Of a stretch of 7,086 nt of DNA, positions 5,730 to 7,086 are shown piece after piece. A program made the translations under genes and the position numbers. Every line of letters starts with the position of its first letter. The first letter of the stretch is position 1. The notes beneath the pieces were generated by a model that had not been told where the DNA came from, did no database searches, and saw only the letters and a list, made by a program, of their open reading frames with translations. The DNA is from Spirochaetaceae bacterium. GTDB lineage: Bacteria > Spirochaetota > Spirochaetia > SZUA-6 > Fen-1364. Location of the stretch: the NCBI GenBank assembly GCA_003154555.1, contig PMDT01000409.1, positions 1 to 7,086 on the forward strand. Direction: 5' to 3'.

Positions 5730-6804
5730 CGCCCCGACGCCACCGTCGGGGCTGCCGCCTGGAGCAACACCCGAGCGCCCGAAAGAATCCCGCCGACGAC
5801 TAGTAGTCGCCGGCGGGATCGCCCTCGGGGTTGTGCTGATCGCCGCCGCGGCGTTTCTTTTTGTGAATTCGAGTCCCCGCCGGCCGGCCGCGGCCAGCGG
5901 CGTTTTTGCCATCGGGCGCGGGGAAAACCTTTCTGATATCAGCCGTGATCTCAAGAGCCAGGGCTTCATCCGCTCGGCGCGCCTGCTTACCGCCATTGGG
6001 CGCGTGAGGGGCACGCAGGGCGTCTTCAAGGCAGGCGCCTACACGATTCCCCCCCGTGCCACGACGATTTCCATTCACAACCTGCTTGTCCGGGGTTCAC
6101 GCACGATAGAAAAAGTGACCGTCCCGGAGGGCTGGACGGCAGGCAAGATCGCCCGGCACCTGGAGGCGCTGGGAATATGCACGGCGACGGACTTTCTTGC
6201 CGCGACAAGATCGCCCACGCTTCTTGCGCGCTATGGCGTGACCGGCGATACGATGGAGGGCTATCTTTTCCCCGATACGTATTTCGTGCCAAAGCCCTTT
6301 CCCGCTGAATCGCTGGTGGACCTGATGGCGGGTACATTCTTTGCGAATCTTGGCAGGATCGAGCCCGATTGGAAGAACAAGACCGCGAGGGGAATGCACG
6401 ACGCGGTGATCATGGCGTCGATTGTCGAAAGAGAATACCAGGCAGATGACGAGGCGCCGAAGATCGCATCCGTCTTCTACAATCGTCTGGTGAGGAATAT
6501 TGGGCTTGAATCATGTGCGACGCTGGAATATATTATCACCGAGATCCAGCAAAAGGCACACCCGGAGTACATCACTCTTGATGACGAGAAGATCGACTCA
6601 CCGTACAACACGTACAAGTGGGCAGGTTTGCCCCCTGGGCCGATATCCAATCCTGGCAGAACCGCATTGGAGGCTGCATTTCATCCAGCGCGCACCGACT
6701 ACCTGTACTTCGTCCTCATGGACCCGCAGGCCGGGCGGCACTTTTTCTCGCGGAACCTGAACGAGCATAACCAGGCGAAGTACCTCTATCTGAAGAAGCC
6801 ATAG
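5710..6804 (+). CDS. mltG: Endolytic murein transglycosylase MltG (YceG family)
   Basis: A 364-aa inner-membrane enzyme that cleaves nascent peptidoglycan glycan strands and is thought to set where strands end. Residues 1-30 are a cytoplasmic Ser/Pro-rich tail ending in KESRRR; 31-52 form one membrane segment (LVVAGGIALGVVLIAAAAFL); about 62-130 form a LysM-like subdomain (FAIGRGENLSDISRDLKSQG, then KAGAYTIPP); VTVPEGWT follows. The catalytic part has EGYLFPDTYFVP (E183), MASIVERE with the presumed catalytic Glu E240, YNTY (299-302) and GLPPGPISNPG (306-316), all typical of the family. Length is normal. The TTG start is chosen because of GGAGG at 5698-5702; it overlaps the upstream gene by 20 nt. 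The frame is open further left to 5515, but that part is an Arg/Ser-rich shadow. Codons 8-15 and 26-37 lie in strong palindromes. dnaG begins four bases after the stop. Confidence 0.93.
   Translation: MSSSDSSAPTPPSGLPPGATPERPKESRRRLVVAGGIALGVVLIAAAAFLFVNSSPRRPAAASGVFAIGRGENLSDISRDLKSQGFIRSARLLTAIGRVRGTQGVFKAGAYTIPPRATTISIHNLLVRGSRTIEKVTVPEGWTAGKIARHLEALGICTATDFLAATRSPTLLARYGVTGDTMEGYLFPDTYFVPKPFPAESLVDLMAGTFFANLGRIEPDWKNKTARGMHDAVIMASIVEREYQADDEAPKIASVFYNRLVRNIGLESCATLEYIITEIQQKAHPEYITLDDEKIDSPYNTYKWAGLPPGPISNPGRTALEAAFHPARTDYLYFVLMDPQAGRHFFSRNLNEHNQAKYLYLKKP
5731..5752 (+). promoter_or_regulatory. Perfect 9-bp GC-rich hairpin just after the upstream stop codon
   Basis: GCCCCGACG (5731-5739) pairs with CGTCGGGGC (5744-5752) around the loop CCAC. 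It starts two bases after the TAG at 5727-5729, and 21 bases downstream of the first base of the mltG TTG start, so it also encodes mltG residues 8-15. No T-run follows, so it is not a standard terminator. A role in mRNA stability, translation or partial attenuation at this junction is inference. Confidence 0.6.
5787..5819 (+). promoter_or_regulatory. Long near-perfect palindrome within the mltG 5' coding region
   Basis: Bases 5787-5801 pair with 5805-5819: nine pairs (ATCCCGCCG against CGGCGGGAT), one A-C mismatch (5796/5810), then five more pairs (CGACT against AGTCG) around the loop AGT. It encodes the RRR basic flank and the start of the membrane segment. The loop uses CTA and GTA codons, which are unusual in these GC-rich genes and suggest the nucleotide sequence itself may be constrained. 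No T-run follows. On DNA it could also be a protein-binding palindrome. Confidence 0.6.
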
Positions 6805-6808
6805 GGGC

Positions 6809-7086
6809 ATGAGGATACCAGAGAGCACGCTCTCGGAGATTCGGAACCGCATCGACATCGCGGAGGTGGTTGGCGAGCACGTCGCGTTGCAGCGCAAGGG
6901 GGGACGCTACTGGGGGCTCTGCCCGTTTCACCAGGAGAAATCGCCCTCCTTCACCGTGACGCCGGACAAGGGGGTTTTCTACTGCTTCGGGTGCCACAAG
7001 GGTGGCACCGTCTTCGACTTCGTCATGGAAGTCGAAAAGATAGACTGGCGTGACGCGGTGGAGATCCTGGCGAAGAAGGCGGGGAT
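6809..7086 (+). CDS. dnaG: DNA primase DnaG, N-terminal part (cut by window edge)
   Basis: The first 92 codons of primase, which makes RNA primers for replication. The CHC2-type zinc ribbon is complete: C38 and H41 (LCPFHQEKSPSFTV), then C59 and C62 (FYCFGCHKGG), followed by GTVFDFVME. The start MRIPESTLSEIRNRIDIAEV matches the family's usual N-terminus (R-I-P, then I-D-I-x-x-V-V). ATG 6809 follows the mltG stop by four bases; its ribosome-binding site is weak (GGGG 6804-6807 is too close), so translation may depend on coupling to mltG. The catalytic TOPRIM and helicase-binding regions lie beyond the window. In many bacteria the next gene is rpoD; that cannot be seen here. Confidence 0.96.
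   Translation, partial: MRIPESTLSEIRNRIDIAEVVGEHVALQRKGGRYWGLCPFHQEKSPSFTVTPDKGVFYCFGCHKGGTVFDFVMEVEKIDWRDAVEILAKKAG

Noticed and set aside
5731..5819. The two mltG-proximal palindromes as intrinsic terminators
   Set aside because: No T-run follows either stem on either strand, and they lie within the mltG coding region.
6821..6834. Small palindrome GAGAGC-AC-GCTCTC at the start of dnaG
   Set aside because: Only five or six pairs in coding sequence; expected by chance at this length.

Overview
The window looks like chromosomal DNA of a GC-rich bacterium with an outer membrane, most probably a spirochaete. This rests on three things: a large exported protein that joins an outer-membrane-barrel-like N-terminus, a FlgD-type Ig-like array and an OmpA-like C-terminus; an mltG-dnaG gene order; and a tRNA 3' end without an encoded CCA. 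The phylum is an inference. No mobile element, CRISPR array or resistance gene is visible.

Layout, all on the + strand. Bases 1-16 look like the last bases of a tRNA (T-arm end, acceptor strand, discriminator A). A perfect intrinsic terminator follows at 19-50 and closes that unit. A tightly packed gene string then begins: a YkgJ-type cysteine-cluster protein (79-594); an MBL-fold metallo-hydrolase (539-1480, overlapping by 56 nt); an unrecognised 60-aa protein starting at a GTGA overlap (1477-1659); a 1340-aa exported protein (1707-5729); the endolytic transglycosylase mltG from a TTG start (5710-6804, overlapping by 20 nt); and the 5' end of the DNA primase gene dnaG (6809 to the window edge). 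The largest gap between genes is 47 bp, so there is no gene-free stretch to describe. No convincing internal promoter was seen, and the genes are probably co-transcribed at least in part.

The centrepiece is the 1340-aa protein. It has a signal peptide, a domain of about 260 residues resembling PorV/UPF0164-type barrels, eight Ig-like units marked by SPNGDG and WDGK motifs, and an OmpA-like peptidoglycan-binding domain. Six of the eight units alternate between two subtypes (A of 103-104 aa, B of 107-108 aa), giving three tandem A+B super-repeats of exactly 211 aa (633 nt) each. The predicted product would tie the outer membrane to the cell wall through a long periplasmic stalk, and its gene overlaps that of a cell-wall-cleaving enzyme.

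The junction between those two genes carries two strong RNA-type palindromes (5731-5752 and 5787-5819) inside the first codons of mltG. Neither has a T-tract. They are the least explained feature of the window.
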